From NCBI GenBank assembly GCA_033064195.1, contig JARBJD010000041.1, positions 186,001 to 250,000 on the forward strand: a stretch of DNA of 64,000 bases, read 5' to 3'. This document shows, one piece after another, positions 12,334-23,800 of the stretch. Source of the stretch: Blattamonas nauphoetae. Lineage: Eukaryota; Preaxostyla; Oxymonadida. The notes beneath the pieces were generated by a model. It had not been told where the DNA came from and searched no databases. It worked only from the letters and a program-made list of their open reading frames with translations. Every line of letters starts with the position of its first letter. Position 1 is the first letter of the stretch. A program made the translations under genes and the position numbers.

Positions 12334-12674
12334 AAGATAATGAATTTCAAAGATAAAATAGGATTGGGATTTGCGGATAATGTGCGTAACAATGCGATTG
12401 AGAGCTCCTTGTGTTAAAAAAAGGAAACATGGGCCCTTCACAAACCAACAGGGTTCTATGATGAAAAAACGACTTTATAGAAATTTCCTGTCATTTTCAT
12501 GAGAATTCATTGGTTGTATTCAATTCTTTCTCCTTCACGAGGAAGAACTGAAGGCAAAGATGAAATGTTCGAACCAACTCCGTTATATGCCCAAGAGGAT
12601 CCTGTCTCATCAGCAAAGATGTTCTTCAGAAGATATTCTCATTGCTCTCTCATCTGTCCTGAGAAATGGAGAAC
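12334..12674. other. Intergenic region, no gene seen
   Basis: This 341-bp spacer between two minus-strand genes contains a short plus-strand frame with no coding character. I see no motif beyond presumed promoter and 3'-end signals. Confidence 0.35.
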
Positions 12675-14728
12675 TCATTTCTCCTCCATCAGCAACATCG
12701 AGTTTTCCCATTGATTAGTATCGATCATGTACACATAGAACTTGTTTGTGTGACTAAACGAACCGGGGTTCACTATCATTGGATCCTGCTCGTTTCCTGG
12801 AATCTGGAACATCCCCCAAGTGTCGCCAAATACGATGACATCTGGGAAGGGATAGAGTGCAAGGGAAGTGAGAGCGAGATCCCAAAGAACTGGTTGGATT
12901 GTCACTGGAAGAGGTGACAGAGTTCCCTGTGTGAGGATTGTTCTTACCATCATTTTAACACTCAGCAATCGGTCTCTTTCCACATCTGTCAATTCTTCGT
13001 CCCCATCCATTTGAGTTGGATGTAGTCCATCCAATTCTCCATCCATCCCTTCCTCGTCCAAATTTGTTGGATTTCCTTCAGATGTCTCGTCATCTTTCAA
13101 CATTTCCGAAGTGCTTGGTGTTTCAACAACTGATGATTGGGCAGATGGTGTCGCTCGTATTCGAGATGAAACTTGTGGAGTTTTGGAATTCGAGGTTTCA
13201 AATGTAGCAGCGTCAAATTGAGGGAAGGAGAAATGATGGAGTTTCGCGATCAGATTATCTGCGTAAATGAGCATTTTGACATCATACACAGTGATACTAC
13301 CCCAGTGAGATAAAATGGAAGAATATGATTGATATGAAGAGAAAGGATACCGAGTTGGGTTCGTCCCTGCTGTAAAGTTGATTCCGGCGGATTTCAGAGG
13401 TTCCAAATAATAGTCGGAAATAGGGAGGCGAGGGAGACAATTTGAGAACGGTGTGGGGTCTTTTGCTCCTGGAATAATCACTGGAAAAGGAAAAATGTGC
13501 CATGAACGATCGATGATAAACACATACGAAAAGAAGCTGTTTTGTGGATATATTTGTGTCCTTGAACAATTTTAGCGAAAGTTACCCACAAATCTCGGTA
13601 GCGTTCATCTTCACCGAGATTGTGAGCGAATGATAGAGAAGTAAAGCTTCCACAGAGAATAAAGAAGATGGGCGTGTCACTAGCAACTTCTTCATAACCG
13701 TTAAGAAGATAGTTTAGTTTTTGAAGGACTGACGGCTGGTCCAGATGAACGTCGCAAAGAACGACGAACATTCCTTGGCTGGTCTTTCTTCTTGTCTGTA
13801 ATTCATGAAATGTGATTGAGTCGAGAGGTTTTCGTTCTTTTTCATTTGGAGAACGCCATGAATCTTTCAGATCTGGCGAGTCTCTGAGTGTTTTTGATTT
13901 GGACTCCGTTGGCGGTCCACGGATTGTGTATACTAAAAATTTTCCATTTGTTTGTTTCTCTCCATCAATGATGACTAAGGATCCCTCACAGAAGAACCCA
14001 GCACCCACTCGAATCAATCTGGTGATGTCGAGTTCAATTGTACCCGTGAGGTCTTCAAGTGCAAAGATTGGAGGAGATACAGAAGTTCGATGGAGAAACC
14101 CGAACAAGGTTTTGCGTCCGAATGTCCCAAGAAGAGAGTTTACTTGCACGATTTCATTGAAATTAGTTGTTTTTGATGAAATCAGTGAGAGGAGAGGTTT
14201 TTGAAATGCTTCGTGATGCATTATCCGATTATACGTCATGAGATATCTTTGAGCTGGAGGGGCAAGAGGAGAAGGCCGTTGATGACGACAAAATGAATCA
14301 GACTGTAAAATTGGTGAATCATTGATTCAGACTGGAGGAGAGAATATTTATTAAAGGAATGGCTAAGAATGATAGTTGGATGAAAACAACGGACAAATTT
14401 CAAACAAATATCGTTTCCGACTTTCATGGTAGAGAAATCGTGGGAATGACAAGCATGACTGAAATTCGATGAAAGATGAATCATCGTGCTGAGAATGACC
14501 ACCCATTTCTTGGATGAGAAGATCTGTTGCTTTCTCAGCAGTTTCTTTTGTAATTGTGTTTCCTGAAATTTCTAGAACCTTGTCTTTCAACATTTCGAAC
14601 GCTGTTGACGGATTCTGTTGGTCAGAGACATAGTTCGTGAGATGTTCAAGAGCATCCGCAGTTAGGATTCTGTTAGCAATCCTGAATGAAGATGTGAACT
14701 GTTTCTTGATAGAATCGATGAAGTTCAT
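12675..14728 (-). CDS. POLE2: DNA polymerase epsilon subunit B
   Basis: Exons 14728-14395, 14253-13528 and 13480-12675 encode about 621 residues. This is the non-catalytic B subunit that tethers DNA polymerase epsilon to the leading strand and the CMG helicase in the nucleus. The N-terminal helical domain (NFIDSIKKQFTSSFRIA) matches the family start. FPRFLYHESRKRYLF, the OB-fold stretch FALEDLTGTIELDITRLI, the degenerate phosphoesterase motifs FVVLCDVHLDQPSVLQKL and FFILCGSF, then IIPGAKDP and the terminal VNPGSF follow in the expected order. The 47-nt intron (gtatgt...ttccag) falls between IHKTASF and LIIPGAKDP. The 141-nt intron is unusually long here and its ends (gtccgt...ctccag) are less certain; a small exon could hide in it. 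An Asp/Glu/Ser-rich insert of about 60 residues sits before the last conserved block. The start at 14728 is preferred over 14755 because it matches the family N-terminus. Confidence 0.88.
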
Positions 14729-15216
14729 GATCAAACCACGATGAAAAATTAACATTCAATTTCCTCTCTCAATATTCGTGAACATGTGCTCCATTGTGAC
14801 AAAATCCTTAATTTTATGTCTTTCTCGTCTTTGGAACACTTTCTTCTCATTCTTTCAATCAATCTCAACACTTACCAAATCATTCAGTATAACCTCTCTC
14901 ACTCGCATACCTATCCTGTTCATCTCTTTCCATCGATCTTATGCACACAAAATCTTCTTCTTACAATGATTCTCTCTCAAACAATCCTCAGGAATCATTT
15001 TTTCTGCCAAGGCACCAACAAATCACTTCAGATGTTGGTGTGGCTTCCAGAAAAACTAGCTCCATTTTTACGAATGTTCATCTATATCATCATATCATTT
15101 AATTGTGTATCGTGAACTTTTGTAAACCGTAACGTTGAATTTTCCGCGCTTTTCGAGATTTCCCATAGACGGACTTTTGCTGGGAAAACTCGCTTCTCCC
15201 GTCCGTCCTTGGTCCT
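14729..15216. promoter_or_regulatory. Divergent intergenic region
   Basis: This 488-bp gap separates the divergent starts of POLE2 and the next plus-strand gene and should hold both promoters. It is pyrimidine-rich on the plus strand (CTTTCTT, TTCTCTC runs). Short frames in it lack coding character. Confidence 0.4.
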
Positions 15217-18200
15217 ATGAGGAAGGGACTGAAACTTGATGAGAATGGAGATCCAGTCAGACCAGGTACAGATCCGACATTCGTCCCCTGCTTGAAGTCT
15301 TCGCCACTTTTTTCTGGGATGTCATTCCTCCACCCAAGCGACTGGTATGACTGTTGTGATATCTCCAAAACAGTTCCCATTGATTCTGGTCCTCGTATTT
15401 CTCACATCGCACACTCATCTTCTGCATTTGATCAAGCATTCACTGATTCGACATTCAAGAACACATTTTCGAAATGGAAACGAAGAAAGCCTCACATACA
15501 AGCATCAGTGTTTGCTCAACCACAATCTAACTATCATTCTTCCATTCGGCGAATGACAGCTCCTGTAGGAAATGCGGATTCTCATCGATTCACAAAGGAG
15601 TCAGAACAGCGCGATTACATACATTGGCTTTCTTCATTCTTCCTCTTTACACCACCAGATCATCTTCAAGTTCGATTGATTGCAAACCAAATTGATAGTT
15701 TGAAGATGCAACTCAATTCACACCATTCACTTCACCATCCTATTCCAACAGATACCCCTGCCGTCCTTAGTCAATTGGTCATTGAACACAAAGGTTCCTC
15801 ATTAACTGACCTCAAGGAACAATATCACATCCCATCTCTCACAAGTAGAGACCATCATTCTGAAGATGAGGACACGATCAGTCAATCTGATGCTCACTTA
15901 GAACAAATGGGTTTGCCGTCAATCATTGCTCCTCCTCGGATTCCCACGGCTCCAGTTAACGAAACCACTATGCATGTGAGTACACATCTCGACGTTCCCC
16001 CATTGCTGGCAACATTACCTCCCCCTACAACATTCCCAATACCTCACTCAAAATCCCCGTTCAACCTCCCCCTACCCATTCTTCACTATCAAGTTGAACG
16101 AAAGCGTCGAGAAAAGGAAGTTCGTGATCGGAAGCGTCGACGATTACGACAACGTCATCGGAACGAATCTCAGTCTGGATTAGCCAAGGCAAAAACGCTT
16201 CGACGATCCAAGATTATCCTTATTCCGGACAGTTCTGATTCAGGTCAACAGACCTTATCTGATTCTTCTTCAAGCTGTGTCACTTTGTCAGCAGAAGATT
16301 CGAGCGAGGTGTTTGGGAAGAGAAAACGAAGTACACCAGAAAAAACTCCAAAAAAGCATGTGATTCCTCTGATAAACCCAAGCAAACGTCATGGTTCTCC
16401 TGATAAACTGATAGTATCCGACCTTGAAGACTTCAGTGAAGATGGCCGCCCACCCCTCGTCAAAACGACACTCACACATCCAAAATCCAATCATCCATCA
16501 CCCACTCGTTTACCACTTCCTTTGTCAGATCGTTTACCAAGCTCACTTCAACAAGAATCTCCTTCGCCGATCGCTTCCAAAACCCCATCACATATTTCAG
16601 GGCATCAACCCATCTTTAACAAGATATCGCCATTAATACATCCGACAGGGTCAAGAATGTCTCGAAAAGATATTTTCGTACTGCAAAAGATACTGAAGCA
16701 ATATCCGTCTGTTCTTTTTCCTTCAGTTGCTCGCACGCATTCTGACTTCTCGCTACCGACTGAATGGAACATGTGCCAACTTCTGCAAGGGTTGGATGTC
16801 AATCCACGTTACTTTTCTCTCCCAGAGGCACAAAAAGCACGTTCATATTTCTCTCATCTCCACAAGCAAAACAAATTGGTCGACTTTCATCAAATTAACA
16901 ATCAAATCCACAATCTTTACGCGAATCCGAACGAAGACATGAATCCACTTTTCTCTCTCTTGAACTCTGATTTCAACACATACCACAACTTCCTCTATGT
17001 TCCAGTGCCATCTCCATCGTCAAGCCGGACGAAACAACAGAGGAGCATCAACGTGTCGAACCAAATCCAGATGTTCCATTCAGAACGACTTTTCAGTTGG
17101 TTGTCAATTCGATCTCTCCTCAACAAACTTAAAATTGCGCAAACACATTCACTTCTTTCCGGGTCAGGAATTGACTCGAGAATTTCAGAACGAGGTCATC
17201 TCCCACCAACCCAGCATTATTGTCTCGAAGTCAGTGAAATAATGGCAGACCCGCGATGCTTTCAAACAGTATTTCGACTTGGATACACTTCGATGATGGT
17301 TCGTGCACTTCCAATCTCTGATGTTGATTCAATGTTGTATTTCCTCGTGGATGATCTGATGAGGGAACAAGAAGCTTCTCTCTGTCACTTTACAAATATT
17401 CTCCATTCAATGGTTGCGATTCTTCCGTCCCACCATCGTCTTACCCACCAATTAATGATCGATGAGATTGAACAACGAAAATACGATGATGAGAAAACGA
17501 TTTGGGAGGATGTTTATGGGCCAATGGATCTGTCGTATGTTCAACCGGCACCGCCCCCTCTCCCTTATTCGCTTCTCAACCTCCTCGCGATGATCGCACG
17601 AACACCATTGAAACAAACAATCAGCTTGAAAGAGGCGGTGATCGATCTGAAGGGGGAGTATCTCCAAAGCGGGGAGAACACTCTTCCTTTGGATGAGATT
17701 CTGAAGGACTCCGAACACCAGCAAGGATTTTTGGATCTCCTCAATGAATTTCCATCCCAAACTCTCTTCTTCACACCCGAGATTCGCACGCAGGTTCGAC
17801 GCTTGAGTAAATTCTGTGAGAGAAATGGAATGGTCCCTGTCAGCTCCACTCCGTCTCGTGTTGTAACGTCTAAACAAAACAAAACCAGTACCCAGATCAA
17901 ACTCGAGTCAAAACCAAATATATCTTCTCGCCAGGCGACATTATTCCAGTTTCTCAAAACTTTGAGTCGTTTTTCGTCGTACCCATCGCTCTTAAATGAA
18001 TGTCGATGGGATTCCAGCAACATTTTGGAGTATTATTTGCATGTTGAAGTTATTCATCTCAACTTCGCGAAACAACAAACGATCGAGCAGGTTAGAAACC
18101 CCGGAATCTGCATGGTGGACAGAAGGTTGATAGAAGCCACTCCAGTGAAAGACTGGGCTGATTTCACCAACATCGCAATGATCCCGAAGGCAAAGGAAAG

Positions 18201-20520
18201 TTTCCCGCGAGGAAGACTAGCAGTCCCGTTCGGTTTTTCAAGGCGGACAGACAACCCACATCGGAAGGGCGCCACGACGATCAAGAATCATGGCAAGAAG
18301 GCGTATCAATCAGGCCCAACAGTCTGGGTTTCGTCTCCGAAGCCTGATGTGCCTGTCCAAAAGGCCAGCACGATCAGGTTTCCCACTCTTTCGGACAGAC
18401 TTCGAGGAAAACAAAATAACTTGTGGGAGGAGAGAAGTCTGCCTCGAACACGATTTGGCGGGGTTGGAGGGTTGGTGAGAACGCAAACACCAGAACGAAG
18501 ATACCCAACAAGGACAGTTTTGAAAGATGATGATGGTCCAATGAAGACACGATCACACACCCGGGAAGAGGAAAGACTGTTGGAATCCATGTCGAAAAGA
18601 AGGGCTCCGTTAAAACCAAAAACTGAATCCAAACCATCAACTCCAGACACAGGTACTCCCAAACCAAGCACCCCTAAATCAAGCCCCACGAAACCGAAAC
18701 TCATAATGAAGCTCAGGGTCCGTCCAAATGCTACGACAACACACACTCCACGACGACTCTCACAAAATGAGAAGGAACTGGGAAGTCGTCAATCGCTACC
18801 TGGAAATGTCAGGAACCTTCCACACAGACCATCAAGGACACGGCCAAGAAAACTCAGAAGCGCACGGAAGCAAAGAGAGCCTTCTCCACTTCCACCATTT
18901 AACTCTCTTCCACCGATAAGTGATGGAGGTTTAGGGTTCGTACTCCCTCGAGCACTGAAGTATAGATCATACCCAACTTCGAGTGAGATGGACACAAGCC
19001 ATGCAAAGCGCGCAAGAGAGAGCAGTCTCCCATTCTCAATCCCAACTGTCAAGGAGTGTCCTACAAAGCAAGAATCCACGAAAGATAGTGTTCCTGAATC
19101 GAAACCAAAGCCGAAAGGACGAAATATTCGAATTGTTCTCAAAAAGACGAAAAAAGATGATCTGAAGATAGATGCGGAAAAGGACACAAAAGAGACGGAT
19201 GTACAGAAAGAATTTCAACCAGAACAACCTAATCCTGACCCATATCCGGACCTCATTCCGTTTTCACAAGAGGACACAATACTTCCAACACAAGACGAAA
19301 TGTTGGTTGACAGAGCGGGGTCGATGGAAGATGAAGAGACAAAAGTTGATGATCAGATTTCAAATACGACAGCAAACAAAAAAGAGGACAATCCAACACA
19401 AATAAATGATGATAAAAAGGGTCAAACCATGGATGAAGACAGAAATGAAACACAGAACGAGATGAAAACGACTATCAACGAGGAACAAGCAAATCAAGAA
19501 GATCAACAAAGTTCTCTTTCAATCGTTAAGCATGATAGTCCCTCGCCACTACCATTCTTGCCATGGGATGATAACACATTGACTTCATTTGAACAAAATG
19601 ATGAAAAAATAAGGCACGATTCTCTCCGAAATGAATGTCCGATCAAGATTGATCCATTTTTCGTCCAAAAGAAGGAAACTCCCCCAAGTCCTCTTCCGAA
19701 CACGGAGCATCATCAAGAGATCGATGGAATGCTCAAAGACGATGAAAACACGCTCAGCACGCATACAGACATCACACCTAATCCGCCAGGCAATGCCTCA
19801 GAACCCGTCTTCGACAAAAATGAAGACTCCATGCTGATTGTTGAGCCAGCATGTAAAACAGATGATCCACAAACAAGTATTCTCCAAACTACACTTGAAA
19901 CTACATCCTGGCCACATTCTCCTTGTCCTGAAGCACACGTTACACAAAACTCATCACTATGTCAACAGAATTGCCTTGAACTTATTGACAACAACCCACC
20001 TCATCCCATAGACACGATCGCACCTGACGGGTGTATTCCAGCGGAGTCATCCTCTTCTCTCGACGTCCCTCTCCTTTCTTCTGATCTCTCCGTGTCCGAA
20101 AATTCAACAAATAATTCACATACGTCATCTATTCCTCCGTCTCCAGTCAATTTCTCCTCCTCACCATCATCTCCGAGTTCACTCAGATCTCATTCTCGTC
20201 CACGTCCAAAACCTCCCCTTCCGAACCCCAGTCTTTTGCCGTATCAGCCTCCTCAGAAACACCGTCTGATGAGAAAAACTGTCCCTCATCAGCACCTCTT
20301 TGAAACACTCGTTAGGCTCTCTGGAATCCTGACAGCGGACATCCCACACAATACAGACAATCCTCCTCTATGTTTCTTTGACTTCTCTCGTGACGGTCTT
20401 TGTGTAGAGATGGAAGAAGCTTTAATCGGTCAGTTGCAACAAGCAGAAGATGGAAGCAATGTGATGAGGGACAGATATGCAAAGATGCTTGGTCTCTTTG
20501 ATGATCCACCTGAAACCTAA
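15217..20520 (+). CDS. Unknown 1,767-residue largely disordered protein
   Basis: This is one uninterrupted exon. The ATG at 15217 is the first in frame and starts MRKGLKLDENGDPVRPG. A short basic run near residues 290-315 (VERKRREKEVRDRKRRRLRQ) could be a nuclear-localisation signal. Residues about 480-880 have hydrophobic periodicity suggesting a folded helical region (RKDIFVLQKILKQYPSVLFP, VEVIHLNFAKQQ further on). From about 950 to 1680 the protein is Pro/Ser/Lys/Glu-rich with many TPK, SPTKP and DDE words and is probably disordered. The last 75 residues (HQHLFETLVRLSGIL then FFDFSRDGLCVEMEEALIGQ) look folded and could be a conserved protein-interaction domain. I cannot name a family. A chromatin or transcription-related role would suit the basic and acidic blocks but is not demonstrated. 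It lies 290 bp upstream of VPS13 on the same strand. Confidence 0.72.
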   Translation: MRKGLKLDENGDPVRPGTDPTFVPCLKSSPLFSGMSFLHPSDWYDCCDISKTVPIDSGPRISHIAHSSSAFDQAFTDSTFKNTFSKWKRRKPHIQASVFAQPQSNYHSSIRRMTAPVGNADSHRFTKESEQRDYIHWLSSFFLFTPPDHLQVRLIANQIDSLKMQLNSHHSLHHPIPTDTPAVLSQLVIEHKGSSLTDLKEQYHIPSLTSRDHHSEDEDTISQSDAHLEQMGLPSIIAPPRIPTAPVNETTMHVSTHLDVPPLLATLPPPTTFPIPHSKSPFNLPLPILHYQVERKRREKEVRDRKRRRLRQRHRNESQSGLAKAKTLRRSKIILIPDSSDSGQQTLSDSSSSCVTLSAEDSSEVFGKRKRSTPEKTPKKHVIPLINPSKRHGSPDKLIVSDLEDFSEDGRPPLVKTTLTHPKSNHPSPTRLPLPLSDRLPSSLQQESPSPIASKTPSHISGHQPIFNKISPLIHPTGSRMSRKDIFVLQKILKQYPSVLFPSVARTHSDFSLPTEWNMCQLLQGLDVNPRYFSLPEAQKARSYFSHLHKQNKLVDFHQINNQIHNLYANPNEDMNPLFSLLNSDFNTYHNFLYVPVPSPSSSRTKQQRSINVSNQIQMFHSERLFSWLSIRSLLNKLKIAQTHSLLSGSGIDSRISERGHLPPTQHYCLEVSEIMADPRCFQTVFRLGYTSMMVRALPISDVDSMLYFLVDDLMREQEASLCHFTNILHSMVAILPSHHRLTHQLMIDEIEQRKYDDEKTIWEDVYGPMDLSYVQPAPPPLPYSLLNLLAMIARTPLKQTISLKEAVIDLKGEYLQSGENTLPLDEILKDSEHQQGFLDLLNEFPSQTLFFTPEIRTQVRRLSKFCERNGMVPVSSTPSRVVTSKQNKTSTQIKLESKPNISSRQATLFQFLKTLSRFSSYPSLLNECRWDSSNILEYYLHVEVIHLNFAKQQTIEQVRNPGICMVDRRLIEATPVKDWADFTNIAMIPKAKESFPRGRLAVPFGFSRRTDNPHRKGATTIKNHGKKAYQSGPTVWVSSPKPDVPVQKASTIRFPTLSDRLRGKQNNLWEERSLPRTRFGGVGGLVRTQTPERRYPTRTVLKDDDGPMKTRSHTREEERLLESMSKRRAPLKPKTESKPSTPDTGTPKPSTPKSSPTKPKLIMKLRVRPNATTTHTPRRLSQNEKELGSRQSLPGNVRNLPHRPSRTRPRKLRSARKQREPSPLPPFNSLPPISDGGLGFVLPRALKYRSYPTSSEMDTSHAKRARESSLPFSIPTVKECPTKQESTKDSVPESKPKPKGRNIRIVLKKTKKDDLKIDAEKDTKETDVQKEFQPEQPNPDPYPDLIPFSQEDTILPTQDEMLVDRAGSMEDEETKVDDQISNTTANKKEDNPTQINDDKKGQTMDEDRNETQNEMKTTINEEQANQEDQQSSLSIVKHDSPSPLPFLPWDDNTLTSFEQNDEKIRHDSLRNECPIKIDPFFVQKKETPPSPLPNTEHHQEIDGMLKDDENTLSTHTDITPNPPGNASEPVFDKNEDSMLIVEPACKTDDPQTSILQTTLETTSWPHSPCPEAHVTQNSSLCQQNCLELIDNNPPHPIDTIAPDGCIPAESSSSLDVPLLSSDLSVSENSTNNSHTSSIPPSPVNFSSSPSSPSSLRSHSRPRPKPPLPNPSLLPYQPPQKHRLMRKTVPHQHLFETLVRLSGILTADIPHNTDNPPLCFFDFSRDGLCVEMEEALIGQLQQAEDGSNVMRDRYAKMLGLFDDPPET

Positions 20521-20810
20521 GCATCAGTCACGAGTCTGCTCACATAAGCTTGAGGCGTGCTTGCTTTTGTTCTTGAGTACGCTTCTTCATTTCTTAAATT
20601 CTTGTTTTCCCATTTTTCCATGTTATCCTTGCCTTCTTGTATCGGCTCTCCCTTGCATTAATCTGGATGCTTTTCCTTTCTTACTTCACTATATTTGTTT
20701 CAATGCAAATTACGATCATCTTTTTGTAATTTTTATCGTGAATCAAAGAACTGTAGTCCCAACAGCCCCTTCACATTTTTTGTCAGTTCAGTTTTCTCCG
20801 AAATCCGAAC

Positions 20811-23800
20811 ATGAATCCTGTAAAATCAATCATCCTCAACCTCCTTGGTCCATTCTTCCAAAAGATCTTCTATCGGTTCAACCAAGACATGCTCGACACC
20901 CACCTCCTCCACCACTCTTTCGAACTACACTCAATGAGACTCAAGCCAGGTGTTAACGATCTAATTCCGTTTGTATCGATAAAAGATGGGTTCATAGGTA
21001 AGATTTATGGAAAATTGCATCTCTCACAACTTTCCACCATGCCGTTCTCATTCGAGGTTGAGGATGTCTTTCTTCTTGTCGGACCTGCACCAATAGACCC
21101 TTCCCCGGAGGCATCAAGAACCCGTCTGGTTAAGAAACAATCCCAGAAGCTCAGTAAACTTCTTCAGCATGAAGCTCAAGCTACTGACGATACTGACCAA
21201 TCTCAATTCGCCACTTCTTCAGCTGTTAAACTTCTTCAATCGACTTTGATCGAATATATTATCAATTCTCGCTTTATCATCAAAAATATTCACATTCGGT
21301 ACGAAGATCCGACCGAACCATCTCTGTTCCTTGCTTTTGGTGCAACTCTTTCGATGCTCAGTATCCAAACAACAAATGAAAAATGGCTCAATCCACAAAA
21401 CTCCGATGAGGCAACTGGGTACAAGCTTCTCGATCTCTCAGGATTTTCGTTGTACTGGGACAGGACCCTCCTATCTCACCTCCATCATACTCCGCTCATC
21501 AATACTCTCAGAGAAATGGTCAATACGTTGAATTCACTGGATAATGTTAAGCCTCTCCTTGAACCTCTGAGTTTAGTCATCCAAATGAAGTATTCAAAAC
21601 CTTCCAAAACCGAGACAAAACCTCTGATTAGCGCACATGTGATCGTCGACTCTGTTTGCTTTATGTTGATTCATCATGTTTTCTAGCTCGTTCTTCACAT
21701 TGGAGAAGATCGTATATCGCCTGTCCTCCTTGGGGGAATGCAACTCATGGGATCTGCTGAGCAACAGGAACATCAAAATATGAGACCTTTTTCAGGACCA
21801 ATTGGACATGATTTGTTAAAATCATCAAACAAAATCGATAAATTCCGACTTCAGCATCCTGAATTTCCTCTTCCACAAGCATATTCTTCTCTGTTATCGC
21901 ACTACATGGAAGTTAATCAAACGAACCACTCTACAATCCCCGAATCTTCGCCATTTTCCACTGTAATTACCACTAATCAATTCTCTACCACTAAACTTAC
22001 ACCATTAGTCATAGACTCCCTTCAAAATACAACATTATCGGACAAATCATCAGCAGGATTGACATCAGTAGTTCGTACCTTAATCAAGAATAGGGTTCGT
22101 CTACTCTGGAACTGGACAATAAAATGCATTCTTGGAATCGTTCAGGAGAGACGGAAGTCATATAATTTGGAATATATAGCCACTGTCCGACGAAAAGATA
22201 GATTGGAATATATCAAGCTCAGAGTTCTGTATTGCAAAGCGCTCGCAGCTTGTTCTGAAGTTGACAAGAATGTTGATGACATGAAAAAAGAAAAAGCGGG
22301 TTTTTCGATGAAAAGAAGGTTTGAGGAAACGTATCGACAAATGTGGACGAAAACATCAGAAATGGTCGTAAATGATCAGCTCAAAGCCAAATTAGAACAT
22401 TTTCCAACTGAAAATATTACAGCTGTTGACAAAATTCGCTCCGCATTCACTGAAATGCACGACAAAATGAAAGATTTTAAGGAGAAGGAGAGAGAAAGCA
22501 AAGAAAAGATTGATGCAATCGAATCAAAGAAGAGGGAGAAGGAGATGTTTCATGCATCGTTAGCTACGATGGACAAAGCTGAAAGGAAGCAAGCCAAGGA
22601 GGATCGGAAGAAAATGAAGAGAAACGTGAAAGAAGAAGAGCGAAAGAAAGAGAAAATACAGAAGAAAGAAAACGACCAAGAAAGAAAAATTGATGACGAC
22701 TTAGAGAAATGGGAGAAGAAGTTTGAAAAACGGACTCAAGAAGACAAAGCAAAGAAAGAAAAAGAAGGAATTGACATTCCTCTCCTTACTGATGAGGAGC
22801 TTCTCGCTCTGGGCATGGAAGTCAAAGCCATGAACCGTCTGATCGAACTGGAGACGAAGTATCCTTTCGAGGACATCACATTTTTTCGGATGTTTGCGGA
22901 GATCCAACTGAGACAAGAGAAGAAAGCGAGGGAGAAGGAAAAGGTGACCGTTGTCACTCAATCAAGAGAAGATCCACAGAACCCGTTTTCGATGGTAAAG
23001 ACATTGACGTCACAGGCATCTGTCCCGACACTTGCTCAGATTTCCTCACAGAATCCAATGACACCACGTCCGACTCCATCTCTCCAATCACCTGGCATTC
23101 CGTCGAGAACCCCTTCTGTTTTCTCGAAGTACCATCCTCGACATTCAAAGAGCAGTTCATCACATTCACGACCAAGCACTCCTCAAACAGACAGATCAAC
23201 ACCCATCGAGGAGTGTCACACGGGAATGTTTGATCCCAGCTGGCGTCTGTTCTGTATCGGTCTTGATCTGAAGTCCGTCTCTGTCGTCCTCTATGACTCA
23301 GTCCGAAAGAGGAGATCGAAAAAGCAAGATCGTGTTGCGGAAGGTCTCATCAAAATCACTGCGTTGGAGACGAGAGGAGAACTAGCGTTCAGGCCATATC
23401 GAGGTGGAGTGGATGTGAATTTCTTGATCAAAGATGGCGAGATTTTGGATATCTCTGATCGAACGATCAACGTTTTCAAACGTATTCTCCGAGCGAAGAG
23501 AGAACCGAAAGCGATTGGATCGCCTCAAACTGCATCAACACCGGAATGGGATCGTGACCCGGAACAGCGTGGGGTTACACATCCTCTCTGGGAAGGAACA
23601 GGCCTCGTCAGCATCGACATCTCGTATCACCCCGTCGAGAGATGGTCTGACATGCGTGCCCACATTAATGTCGGTGACGCAATTTTGATTATTCCTCTCA
23701 TCCCTGTCACTCGAATCTTCCACGCCATCTCATCGCTCCTCCTCTTTGAGAGTTCGATGAATACTGCAAAAGAAAATGTTCAGCAGCGAGTGGAGACGTT

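Noticed and set aside
13560-13600. A 25-nt intron candidate in POLE2 (gtaactttcgc to ttcaag)
   Set aside because: The unspliced reading TFAKIVQGHKYIHKTASF aligns with the family, so removal would delete conserved residues.
20477-20956. 159-residue plus-strand frame spanning the gene 7/VPS13 gap
   Set aside because: It overlaps the chorein domain in the wrong frame and is composed of Leu/Phe/His runs expected from the pyrimidine-rich spacer.
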